A DNA stretch of 5,500 nucleotides from Alphaproteobacteria bacterium. Its GTDB lineage: Bacteria; Pseudomonadota; Alphaproteobacteria; Micropepsales; Micropepsaceae. The stretch is from contig JAATGK010000182.1 in assembly GCA_015654715.1 (NCBI GenBank), positions 1-5,500 of the forward strand, in the 5' to 3' direction. Below are positions 1 through 5,179 of the stretch, piece by piece; position 1 is the stretch's first letter, and each line of letters opens with the position of its first letter. The position numbers and the translations under genes were made by a program. The notes beneath the pieces are model-generated. The model made no database searches and was not told the DNA's origin. It saw only the letters and a program-made list of their open reading frames with translations.

Positions 1-749
1 AGCAGCTTTTCGCCGGGCTCGGCCGCCGTCGCAGTTAGCCGCATTCGGGCGCGCGGGGCATAGTGGCTGGGGAGCTGGCCAGGCGAGGTCACCGGTCCAC
101 CGGGGCACGGCGCCAGCAGCGGGCCGACGATCCTTTCAATGGCTTCGCGCGGGGCTCCGCCGGGGCGCAACATCACCGGGCCGTCGGGACCGAACCCGAT
201 CACGGTGGATTCAACCCCGATCGCCGTGGCGCCGCCGTCGAGAATGAGCACTTTATCGCCGAACCCATCGGCGACGTGCTTGGCGCGGGTCGGACTGACG
301 GTGCCGGAAGGATTGGCGCTCGGCGCCGCCAGGGGCACGCCGGCTTCGGCAATCAGCGCTTGTGCGATCCGGTTCGCCGGCGCGCGCATCGCGACGGTGT
401 CGAGCCCGGCGCTGACCAGCAGCGTCAACGGCGTGTCGGGGCGGCGCGGCAAGACCAGGGTCAGCGGTCCCGGCCAGAACGCTTCGGCAAGGTCCGCGGC
501 AGGGCCCGAAAACACGACATGCTCGGCCGCCTGCGCCTGACCTTTGACATGGACGATCAGCGGATTGAACCGCGGGCGCGCCTTAAGTGCAAAAATGCTG
601 GCGACGGCGGTGCCGTTGGTGGCGTCGGCGCCGAGGCCGTAGACCGTCTCGGTCGGAAAGGCGACCAGAGCGCCGTCGCGCAAGCGCTGCCCCGCCTAGG
701 CAATGGTGGCGGCATTGGCTTCGCGGACGCTGGAAAGATCGTGCTGCAT
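1..749 (-). CDS. sua5: Threonylcarbamoyl-AMP synthase (Sua5/YrdC family), 3' end outside window, one in-frame amber codon
   Basis: The product makes threonylcarbamoyl-AMP from threonine, bicarbonate and ATP, the first step of the t6A modification of ANN-decoding tRNAs in the cytoplasm. Numbering from the ATG at 749, the YrdC core shows AFPTETVYGLG (30-40), the KxR pair K56/R58 followed by NPLIVH, FWPGPLTLVLPR, APSANPSG with SPT, and GVESTVI. The SPGQ...SHYAP linker (about 222-232) marks the long Sua5 type with a C-terminal Sua5 domain, which runs past the left edge. An in-frame TAG at 696-698 (codon 18) interrupts the gene just before the core; everything after it is intact. An upstream in-frame TAG at 759-761 limits the start to the ATG at 749. 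A TTG at 681-683 could restart translation but would lose the first helix. The gene lies 88 bases downstream of the b561 gene on the same strand. The family call is firm; whether the gene is functional is open. Confidence 0.88.
696..698 (-). other. In-frame TAG stop inside the Sua5 gene
   Basis: Reading the minus strand, the codons run ATT GCC TAG GCG GGG CAG CGC TTG, directly ahead of the well-conserved VAFPTETVYGLG segment in the same frame. No other stop occurs between here and position 1 in this frame. One base change at 698 would restore a sense codon such as GAG. It may be a sequencing or assembly error, a true nonsense mutation, or a sign that translation begins at the TTG at 681-683. 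Confidence 0.85.
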
Positions 750-798
750 CGGGGCAATCTATCCCGATTAACCCATGGTGCAAGCGTTCTGCGGTTTG

Positions 799-840
799 TT
801 CCTCATCCTGAGCGAGCATCGCGAGCGTCTCGAAGGATCA
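799..840. repeat. Dispersed palindromic repeat of the alphaproteobacterial CCTCATCCTGAG...CTCGAAGGAT type
   Basis: The plus strand reads TTCCTCATCCTGAG, a variable middle, then GTCTCGAAGGATCA. The ends ATCCT (804-808) and AGGAT (835-839) pair, as do the inner GAG and CTC blocks, giving an imperfect hairpin. From memory this matches a short palindromic repeat found in many intergenic sites in Bradyrhizobium, Rhodopseudomonas and related genomes; I could not search for other copies. It lies between the b561 and Sua5 genes. On the minus strand its first bases, TGA at 838-840, are the stop codon of the b561 gene, so the hairpin begins immediately at the gene end and could stabilise or help end that transcript. 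Confidence 0.65.
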
Positions 841-1425
841 GGCGCCGCGCCGCAGCCGGATGCCCGGCAACATCCGCAGCAGCACGTTATTCTGGCGCAG
901 AAAATGGTGGTACAGCGCGGCCGCGATGTGCGCCGGGACCAGCACGATCATCGCCCAACCGAGCGTAATGTGGATGCTCTCGAAGGTCTCGTGCCATTGG
1001 TGGCCGGCGGCGTTGTCGAGACCGCCAAATCCGGGGAACGCGGGCCAGGCAAAGAGACCGAACCACGACGGCGTGAAGTGGCTCGCCGAGACCATCAGCC
1101 AGCCCGCCAGCGGAATGGCAACCATCAGGAAATAAAGCAGGTGGTGCATCGCGGTACCGGCGATACGCATCCACGGCGCCAGGTCTTGCGGCGGCGGCGG
1201 CACCGGATTGAGCCAGCGCCACACCAGCCGGAGAATGCTCAGTACCAGGACGGTCAGGCCGAGCGCCATGTGAAACGACATCATCGCCGTTTGTTCGGGG
1301 CTGTGGTCTTCGGGCGCGGCCAGCACGACGATGATGTTGGTGATGATGGCGGCGGCGATCAGCCAATGCAGGGTCATCGCTACAACGCCGTAACGGGTTG
1401 GCAGATCGCGGGCAAAAGTGTTCAT
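838..1425 (-). CDS. Cytochrome b561-type membrane protein
   Basis: This is a 195-residue integral inner-membrane di-haem b protein of the bacterial cytochrome b561 / Ni-Fe hydrogenase b-subunit family, expected to pass electrons between quinol and a partner. Four membrane helices are visible at about 17-37, 50-71, 92-114 and 150-174. Candidate haem histidines sit in or near them: H20 (TLHWL), H52 (SFHMALG), H94/H95 (MHHLLYF), H152 (SIHITLG) and H166. The length is close to the usual 175-190 residues. The ATG at 1425 was chosen because MNTFARDLPTRYG... leads straight into the first helix; the open frame continues upstream to 1551 but adds 42 residues unlike the family. The ribosome site is weak. 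The stop codon falls in the palindromic repeat at 799-840. The electron donor, acceptor and physiological role cannot be read from the sequence. Confidence 0.9.
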   Translation of the reverse strand: MNTFARDLPTRYGVVAMTLHWLIAAAIITNIIVVLAAPEDHSPEQTAMMSFHMALGLTVLVLSILRLVWRWLNPVPPPPQDLAPWMRIAGTAMHHLLYFLMVAIPLAGWLMVSASHFTPSWFGLFAWPAFPGFGGLDNAAGHQWHETFESIHITLGWAMIVLVPAHIAAALYHHFLRQNNVLLRMLPGIRLRRGA

Positions 1426-1571
1426 ATCGGGAGCCTGGCAATGTCGGAGGCAGCGGCAATCTAGAGGTTTCGGCGCTGCTCCGCCAAGGTTCCGCAACGG
1501 CAACAACGATGCGGAATTGACTGTTTGACGTGCGTCTCGCAACAAATTCAATCGCGATTGAGGGGGATCAC
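1426..1571. promoter_or_regulatory. Divergent promoter region between the b561 gene and the SDR gene
   Basis: The two flanking genes start outward from this 146-base stretch, so it must carry promoters for both. Toward the SDR gene there is a weak candidate: TTGACG (1525-1530), a 16-base spacer and TTCAAT (1547-1552), followed by a strong purine-rich ribosome site GAGGGGGA just before the ATG at 1572. Toward the b561 gene I see only a poor match: TTGGCG and, 18 bases on, TAGATT on the minus strand. Presence of promoters is inferred from layout; the exact boxes are uncertain. Confidence 0.4.
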
Positions 1572-2522
1572 ATGGCGCTCACCGGCAAAACGCTTTTCAT
1601 CACCGGCGCCAGCCGCGGTATCGGACTCGCGATTGCGCTGAAGGCCGCCCGCGACGGCGCCAATATCGTCATCGCCGCCAAGAGCAACGTGCATCAGCCG
1701 CGGCTGCCCGGCACCATCCACACCGCCGCGGCCGAGATCGAACAGGCCGGCGGCAAAGCGCTGGCGGTCGCTTGCGATATTCGCGATGAAGCGCAAATCG
1801 AGGCGGCAGTGGCCGCGGCGGTGGCGCGTTTCGGCGGCATCGACATTTGCGTCAACAATGCCAGCGCGATTTTTCTCGCCGGGGTCGCAGAGATGCCCGT
1901 CAAGCGCTTCGACTTGATGCATCAGGTCAATACGCGCGGCACGTTTTTCGTCACCAAAGCCTGCCTGCCGTATCTGAAGCGCGCCGCCAACCCGCATGTA
2001 TTGATGATCTCGCCGCCGCTGGATTTGAACCCGCGCTGGTTCGCAGCCCACACCGCCTATACCATCGCCAAATTCGGCATGAGCCTGTGCGTGCTCGGCA
2101 TGGCGGCGGAATTTGCGCCCGACGGCATTGCGGTGAACGCACTGTGGCCGCGGACCGCTATTGCGACGGCGGCGGTTAAAAATGTGCTGGCGGGCGAGGA
2201 GGGGCTGAAGCATTGTCGCACGCCCGACATCGTCGCCGATGCGGCTGCGGTGATCTTCGAACGGCCGTCGCGCGATTTCACCGGCCGCTTTCTGATCGAC
2301 GACGATCTTCTCGCCGCGGCGGGGGTGACGGATTTCGATCGCTATCGTGTCGATCCCAGCAAAGAGTTGATGCCCGATTTCTTCGTTCCCGAGACGATGC
2401 GGCCGCCGGACGGCGTCCGCCTTGCCGCCGAACCGTCAACGGGAGACAGCTCGGGAACGGGCAAGGCCCTGATGGACATCGGAATCGAGCACGTCTCCAA
2501 TGTCGACGGCTTCACCGACTGA
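1572..2522 (+). CDS. SDR-family NAD(P)-dependent oxidoreductase, HSDL2-like
   Basis: This 316-residue protein is a short-chain dehydrogenase/reductase with a Rossmann fold. It shows the dinucleotide motif TGASRGIG (11-18), CDI (68-70), NNAS (95-98), the active-site Asn in QVNTRG (N120), S147, and YTIAK with Y163 and K167, so the catalytic tetrad is complete. The loop SNVHQPRLPGTIHTAA (38-53) and the end DFDRYRVDPSKELMPDFF (264-271 and before) are typical of proteins related to hydroxysteroid dehydrogenase-like protein 2 (HSDL2). The substrate is not known; acyl or lipid-type carbonyls are only a guess from the family. The ATG at 1572 is preferred to one at 1530 because GAGGGGGATCAC precedes it and the fold begins at once. 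About 42 residues (275-316) follow the usual family end and resemble nothing I know. Confidence 0.88.
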   Translation: MALTGKTLFITGASRGIGLAIALKAARDGANIVIAAKSNVHQPRLPGTIHTAAAEIEQAGGKALAVACDIRDEAQIEAAVAAAVARFGGIDICVNNASAIFLAGVAEMPVKRFDLMHQVNTRGTFFVTKACLPYLKRAANPHVLMISPPLDLNPRWFAAHTAYTIAKFGMSLCVLGMAAEFAPDGIAVNALWPRTAIATAAVKNVLAGEEGLKHCRTPDIVADAAAVIFERPSRDFTGRFLIDDDLLAAAGVTDFDRYRVDPSKELMPDFFVPETMRPPDGVRLAAEPSTGDSSGTGKALMDIGIEHVSNVDGFTD

Positions 2523-2524
2523 GC

Positions 2525-2537
2525 GCCGCCTGGCGGC
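2525..2537 (+). other. Short GC hairpin right after the SDR stop codon
   Basis: GCCGCC (2525-2530) and GGCGGC (2532-2537) are perfect inverted copies around a single T, so a stem of about five pairs with a three-base loop is possible, three bases after the SDR stop. No run of T follows, so it is not a standard intrinsic terminator; it might slow decay of the message. The downstream nuclease-like gene could still be read from the SDR promoter. Confidence 0.25.
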
Positions 2538-2631
2538 ACGGGGAACAGAAACCTGTAAACCACGCGGCCGGAAACGGTGGCACGGGTTTGGAAAACGTGC
2601 AGAATACATCGCTCTCGGGTGGGGGGATCGC

Positions 2632-3408
2632 ATGCGCTTTTGGGCTTTTGCGCTGGCCGTTGCCGCATTCACGGCGCCGTCGCTGGCGGCCGCACCGCCG
2701 TGCGCAGGCGATATCGAAATCGGCAACGCGCACATCATGCGGGTCGAGAAGAATGGCGTCTTGGTGATGACCGATGGGCGGGCGCTGAAACTGGAAGGCA
2801 TTCGCATTCCGGTCGGACCACAGGATCACGCCCCGCAGGCTATCGCCGACCGCGCTTTTGCCGAACTCGAAAACCTTGCCAAGGGCCGCGAGCTTGATGC
2901 CCGCGCCGTCTGGCCCAAGGAAGATCGCTACGACCGCGTCCGCAGCCAGATTTTCTCTCGCGATGGTACTTGGCTGCAGCTTGTTCTGTTGCAGAAGGGT
3001 CTCGCGCGGGTGGGACTCTTGCCCGACCGCGGCGAGTGCAATCGCGAGCTTTACGCTGCCGAGGCCGAAGCGCGCAAAGCCGGACTGGGGTTATGGGCCG
3101 ATCCGGCCTATGCCCCGCGCTCAGCCGAACAGCTTGGTCCCGACATCGGCACCTTTCAGATCGTCGTCGGTCGGGTGGCGCGGGCCTTGGCCAATCAGCA
3201 AGGCGGCGTGTTCCTCAATTTCGGCGCCGATTGGAAGCGCGATTTCACCGTGAGCATCAGCGCCGACGACGTGAAGACGTTCAAGACCATGGGCGTCGAT
3301 CCACTCAACTATGAAGGCAAGCTGATCCGCGTGCGCGGCGTGGTGCAGCCGCTGGGCGGCCCGGCGATTGCGGTGGGCAATCCGAAGCAGATCGAATTGC
3401 TGCAATAA
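2632..3408 (+). CDS. Exported staphylococcal-nuclease-like (SNase fold) protein
   Basis: The 258-residue product begins with a signal peptide (MRFWAFALAVAAFTAPSLAA), so it should be periplasmic or secreted. Residues about 30-160 form an SNase-like domain: TDGRALKLEGIRIP, DRYDRVRSQIF, LVLLQKGLARV and AEAEARKAGLGLW are in the expected order. Compared with the family pattern VRLAGIDAPE, the usual Arg, Asp and Glu are K53, R58 and V61; only the later Arg (R102) is kept, so nuclease activity is doubtful. Residues about 172-258 look like an OB-type beta domain (GRVARAL, FLNFGADWKRDFTV, GKLIRVRGVV). The only cysteines, C24 and C136, could form a disulphide. The ATG at 2632 was chosen for the signal peptide and the GGTGGGGGGATCGC ribosome site; the frame is open back to 2500. 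It is 109 bases after the SDR gene and 26 bases before the next gene. Confidence 0.85.
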   Translation: MRFWAFALAVAAFTAPSLAAAPPCAGDIEIGNAHIMRVEKNGVLVMTDGRALKLEGIRIPVGPQDHAPQAIADRAFAELENLAKGRELDARAVWPKEDRYDRVRSQIFSRDGTWLQLVLLQKGLARVGLLPDRGECNRELYAAEAEARKAGLGLWADPAYAPRSAEQLGPDIGTFQIVVGRVARALANQQGGVFLNFGADWKRDFTVSISADDVKTFKTMGVDPLNYEGKLIRVRGVVQPLGGPAIAVGNPKQIELLQ

Positions 3409-3434
3409 TCTCGCGCCCGGTATAGAAGCGCCGC

Positions 3435-3647
3435 ATGAACTGTCCCCATTGCGGCGCCGCGCTTCCCGGCCGCGCCCGCTTCATCATGACGGGCTTGATC
3501 TTCGTTGCACTGGCGCTGCTGGTGCTGCTGTTCGTGCGTCTGCCGGTGATCGTGCTGGCGGCGGTATTGCTGGCCGTGGTGGGGGCTTCGCTGCTCCGCG
3601 GCTCGGCACGGCCAAAACGCTGCACCAGATGCGGCAAGCGCGCTTGA
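3435..3647 (+). CDS. Small membrane-hairpin protein with split zinc ribbon
   Basis: The 70-residue protein starts MNCPHCGAALPG, with C3 and C6, and ends RCTRCGKRA, with C63 and C66. Between them lie two hydrophobic helices at about 17-34 and 36-54, joined by a tight RLP turn. The two CxxC halves would thus meet on the same face of the membrane and could bind one zinc ion; positive residues flanking them (R13, R15, R55, R59, K61, R62) suggest the cytoplasmic side. I do not recognise a named family. It starts 26 bases after the SNase-like gene, so the two are probably cotranscribed; the ribosome site (AGAAG) is weak. Paired cysteines and a clean helix-turn-helix layout make it a likely real gene despite its size. 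Its function is unknown. Confidence 0.75.
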   Translation: MNCPHCGAALPGRARFIMTGLIFVALALLVLLFVRLPVIVLAAVLLAVVGASLLRGSARPKRCTRCGKRA

Positions 3648-3663
3648 ACGATCGCGGCACGGC

Positions 3664-4134
3664 TCAGAACGGGCGGTGGCGGGGCAGGCGGACGGTGTCG
3701 GCCATCAGGATCAGCAATGGCAAGCCAAGCGGGACGGCCAGCGCCATGCCGATGCGATGGTCGCCGACGGCGGTGCCGATCCCCCAGCCGATGGCAAAAC
3801 CCACGGCCATGGTAAGGACGACTTTCACCAGCGAACGCAGCGGGCGCTCGCCGGACAGAGCAATCGTGGCCAGAGCGCCAATGCCGGCGCCGATGGCCAT
3901 GGCAGGCGCCAGCGTGTCGGTCAGGGCTGCGACAAACCAGCCGGCCAGGCATCCCAGCGCCATTGCGCCGGCCACCTTGACCAGGGAATGAACCGGACGG
4001 GTTCCGAACAGGGCGACCGTCGCCAAGACGCCGATGGCGCCGCCGCTGGTTATCGCGATCGCCACTTCATTGGTCACGGAGGCGATCAACCATCCGGACG
4101 CTGAACCGATTAACGCCGCAACGAGCCACTTCAT
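3664..4134 (-). CDS. Membrane protein of three tandem two-helix repeats
   Basis: This 156-residue protein is almost wholly hydrophobic and consists of three similar units of about 50 residues: 1-50, 51-101 and 102-156. Each starts with a xVKxxxxMAxG..xGW-like helix (KWLVAALIGSASGW, LVKVAGAMALGCLAGW, LVKVVLTMAVGFAIGW), then a loop, then a second Gly/Ala-rich helix. Units 1 and 2 end alike, in ALFGTRPVHS and ALSGERPLRS. Six membrane passes are predicted by eye. The ATG at 4134 is favoured because GGGG lies about nine bases upstream and the repeat begins there; an ATG at 4161 would add nine residues with no ribosome site. The gene converges on the zinc-ribbon gene, with 16 bases between stops. 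I do not recognise the family; a small channel, carrier or structural membrane protein are all open. Confidence 0.75.
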   Translation of the reverse strand: MKWLVAALIGSASGWLIASVTNEVAIAITSGGAIGVLATVALFGTRPVHSLVKVAGAMALGCLAGWFVAALTDTLAPAMAIGAGIGALATIALSGERPLRSLVKVVLTMAVGFAIGWGIGTAVGDHRIGMALAVPLGLPLLILMADTVRLPRHRPF

Positions 4135-4221
4135 TGATTCAACCCCGTGGTAGGCGGACACATTAATTGAACGTAGCGGTTTGGAAATGCCGTCGGCTAT
4201 TTATATCCCGGTGAAGACGCG

Positions 4222-4262
4222 AAAAAAATACGCAAAAGGCCCAGAGTTGTCTCCAGGCCTTT
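4222..4262 (-). terminator. Intrinsic terminator of carD
   Basis: On the minus strand, AAAGGCC (4262-4256) pairs with GGCCTTT (4241-4235), with a small internal mismatch and a further GAG/CTC pairing around an ACAA loop. It is followed by a TTTT run (4237-4234) and a seven-T run (4228-4222). It lies 31 bases beyond the carD stop, in the right direction. The AT-rich bases beyond it (around 4199-4206) may contain part of the promoter for the membrane-repeat gene at 3664-4134, but no convincing -35 box was found. Confidence 0.75.
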
Positions 4263-4293
4263 CGCAATTCAGATGCAATTTCTTACAAGCGCG

Positions 4294-4857
4294 TCAAGCC
4301 GCCTTTTTCAGCAAGGCGCATTCGACGCGCTTGACCGCCGCGGCTTCGTCGATCTTCTCGACTGCCGCGACTTCACGTGCCATGCGGGCCAAAGCCGCTT
4401 CGTAAAGCTGGCGTTCGGAATAGGACTGCTCTGGCTGACCGGAGGCACGATGCAGATCGCGCACGACTTCGGCAATCGAGACGAGGTCGCCGGAGTTGAT
4501 CTTGGCTTCGTATTCCTGCGCCCGGCGCGACCACATCGTCCGCTTGACGCGGGCGCGGCCCTTCAGGGTGTTGAGCGCTGTGGTGACAGTGTCGGGCGAC
4601 GACAGCTTGCGCATGCCGACGGCTTTCGCCTTGATCACCGGAACGCGCAAAGTCATCTTGTCTTTGTCGAAGGTGATGACGAACAGCTCGAGCTTGGTGC
4701 CCGCGACTTCCTGTTCTTCGACACGCATAATCCGGCCGACGCCATGCGTCGGATACACGACGTGGTCGTTGGCCTTGAAATCGAGTTTCCGATTGGAGTT
4801 CGCCGGAACCTTCTTCACCACCGGCGCGGTGGCAACAGGAGCTTTTGCTGTGGTCAT
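4294..4857 (-). CDS. carD: CarD/CdnL-family RNA polymerase-binding regulator
   Basis: The 187-residue protein binds the RNA polymerase beta subunit and stabilises open promoter complexes, as CarD/CdnL does in mycobacteria, myxobacteria and Caulobacter. A flexible Ala/Lys/Pro-rich head (1-22) is followed by the CarD/TRCF RNA-polymerase interaction domain at about 24-85, with VVYPTHGVGRI (33-43) and LFVITFDKDKMTLRVP (58-73). A helical C-terminal domain follows, with MWSRRAQEYEAKINSGD (108-124), where W109 corresponds to the conserved tryptophan that contacts the upstream edge of the melted DNA. Length fits the family, with a slightly long head. The ATG at 4857 is chosen because GGAAAG lies about four bases upstream; an ATG at 4878 would add seven residues. 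It lies downstream of fdxA on the same strand, an arrangement I recall from many alphaproteobacteria, and has its own terminator. Confidence 0.93.
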   Translation of the reverse strand: MTTAKAPVATAPVVKKVPANSNRKLDFKANDHVVYPTHGVGRIMRVEEQEVAGTKLELFVITFDKDKMTLRVPVIKAKAVGMRKLSSPDTVTTALNTLKGRARVKRTMWSRRAQEYEAKINSGDLVSIAEVVRDLHRASGQPEQSYSERQLYEAALARMAREVAAVEKIDEAAAVKRVECALLKKAA

Positions 4858-4937
4858 TTCGCTTTCCGTATCGCGCACTCGAACGGGTACCGACCGGGGG
4901 CAGGTCCGGCACCGCGTAATATGAGACTGTCATAGTG

Positions 4938-4980
4938 CGGCGCCTCCGGACTTTCCTCTAATCCGGGTGGGGCAGCGCCG
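4938..4980. repeat. Two-part stem-loop in the carD leader region
   Basis: CGGCGC (4938-4943) and GCGCCG (4975-4980) form a perfect outer stem, and CCGGA (4946-4950) with TCCGG (4962-4966) an inner one around an 11-base loop. On the minus strand, the loop exposes AGAGGAAAG, which looks like a ribosome-site or AGGA protein-binding motif. It lies about 80 bases before the carD start and so may sit in its leader. Its role is unknown. Confidence 0.45.
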
Positions 4981-5018
4981 TTCGAGTCCATTTCAGAACG
5001 AATGTAAGGTACCACATG

Positions 5019-5049
5019 TTGAGGAAGAAGGGAAGGACTCTTTCCTCAA
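5019..5049. repeat. Eight-base perfect inverted repeat in the fdxA-carD spacer
   Basis: TTGAGGAA (5019-5026) and TTCCTCAA (5042-5049) are exact inverse copies separated by 15 bases, enough for a stable stem on either strand. No T run follows on the minus strand, so it is not a typical terminator for fdxA. The minus-strand text GAGGAAAGAGTCC (5047-5035) nearly repeats GAGGAAAGTCC (4958-4948) of the other stem-loop. Confidence 0.45.
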
Positions 5050-5179
5050 ACCTTTGAAAGATTGGGACTTCTTTGTGTTCTTTGGTGTGTATTAGGTTAT
5101 CCCTGGTACCTCAGTTTGTGCGCGCAACCGGCCGTTTTCCAAGGGAAATCCCCGTTCCGAGCCGGCCGGATGGTAAATT

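Larger units (their letters stand above)
4858..5179. other. 322-base non-coding spacer between fdxA and carD
   Basis: No convincing gene lies here. The part from about 4980 to 5130 is visibly richer in A and T than the flanking genes. It contains two inverted-repeat structures, listed separately, and GGTACC three times (4886-4891, 5009-5014 and 5103-5108). AGGTACC at 5008-5014 and GGTACCT at 5103-5109 are inverse copies that bracket about 90 bases. A perfect CCGGCCG/CGGCCGG pair around 5130-5173, just beyond the fdxA stop, could fold at the end of its transcript but has no T run. The carD promoter must lie in this spacer unless carD depends on fdxA; on the minus strand TATTAC (4921-4916) is a possible -10 box, without a clear -35. 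Confidence 0.5.

Noticed and set aside
63..968. Long plus-strand open frame of about 300 codons
   Set aside because: It is Arg/Gly-rich without recognisable motifs and lies opposite the clearly conserved Sua5 and b561 genes; a GC-rich antisense shadow.
4273..4935. 220-codon plus-strand open frame opposite carD
   Set aside because: carD on the minus strand has unmistakable conserved motifs; this frame is its antisense shadow.
4946..4961. Minus-strand AGAGGAAAGTCCGG resembles the start of the conserved RNase P RNA core
   Set aside because: The next bases do not continue the RNase P pattern, and only about 90 bases remain before carD, far too few for the whole RNA.
4971..5014. Plus-strand GTTCGAGTCC followed by ACCA, tRNA-like
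   Set aside because: The bases flanking the TTCGAGT loop do not pair, and no acceptor, D or anticodon arms can be drawn.
4958..5017. 19-codon minus-strand open frame (MWYLTFVLKW...) upstream of carD, possible leader peptide
   Set aside because: No ribosome site precedes its ATG and there is no codon pattern suggesting attenuation; chance is as likely.
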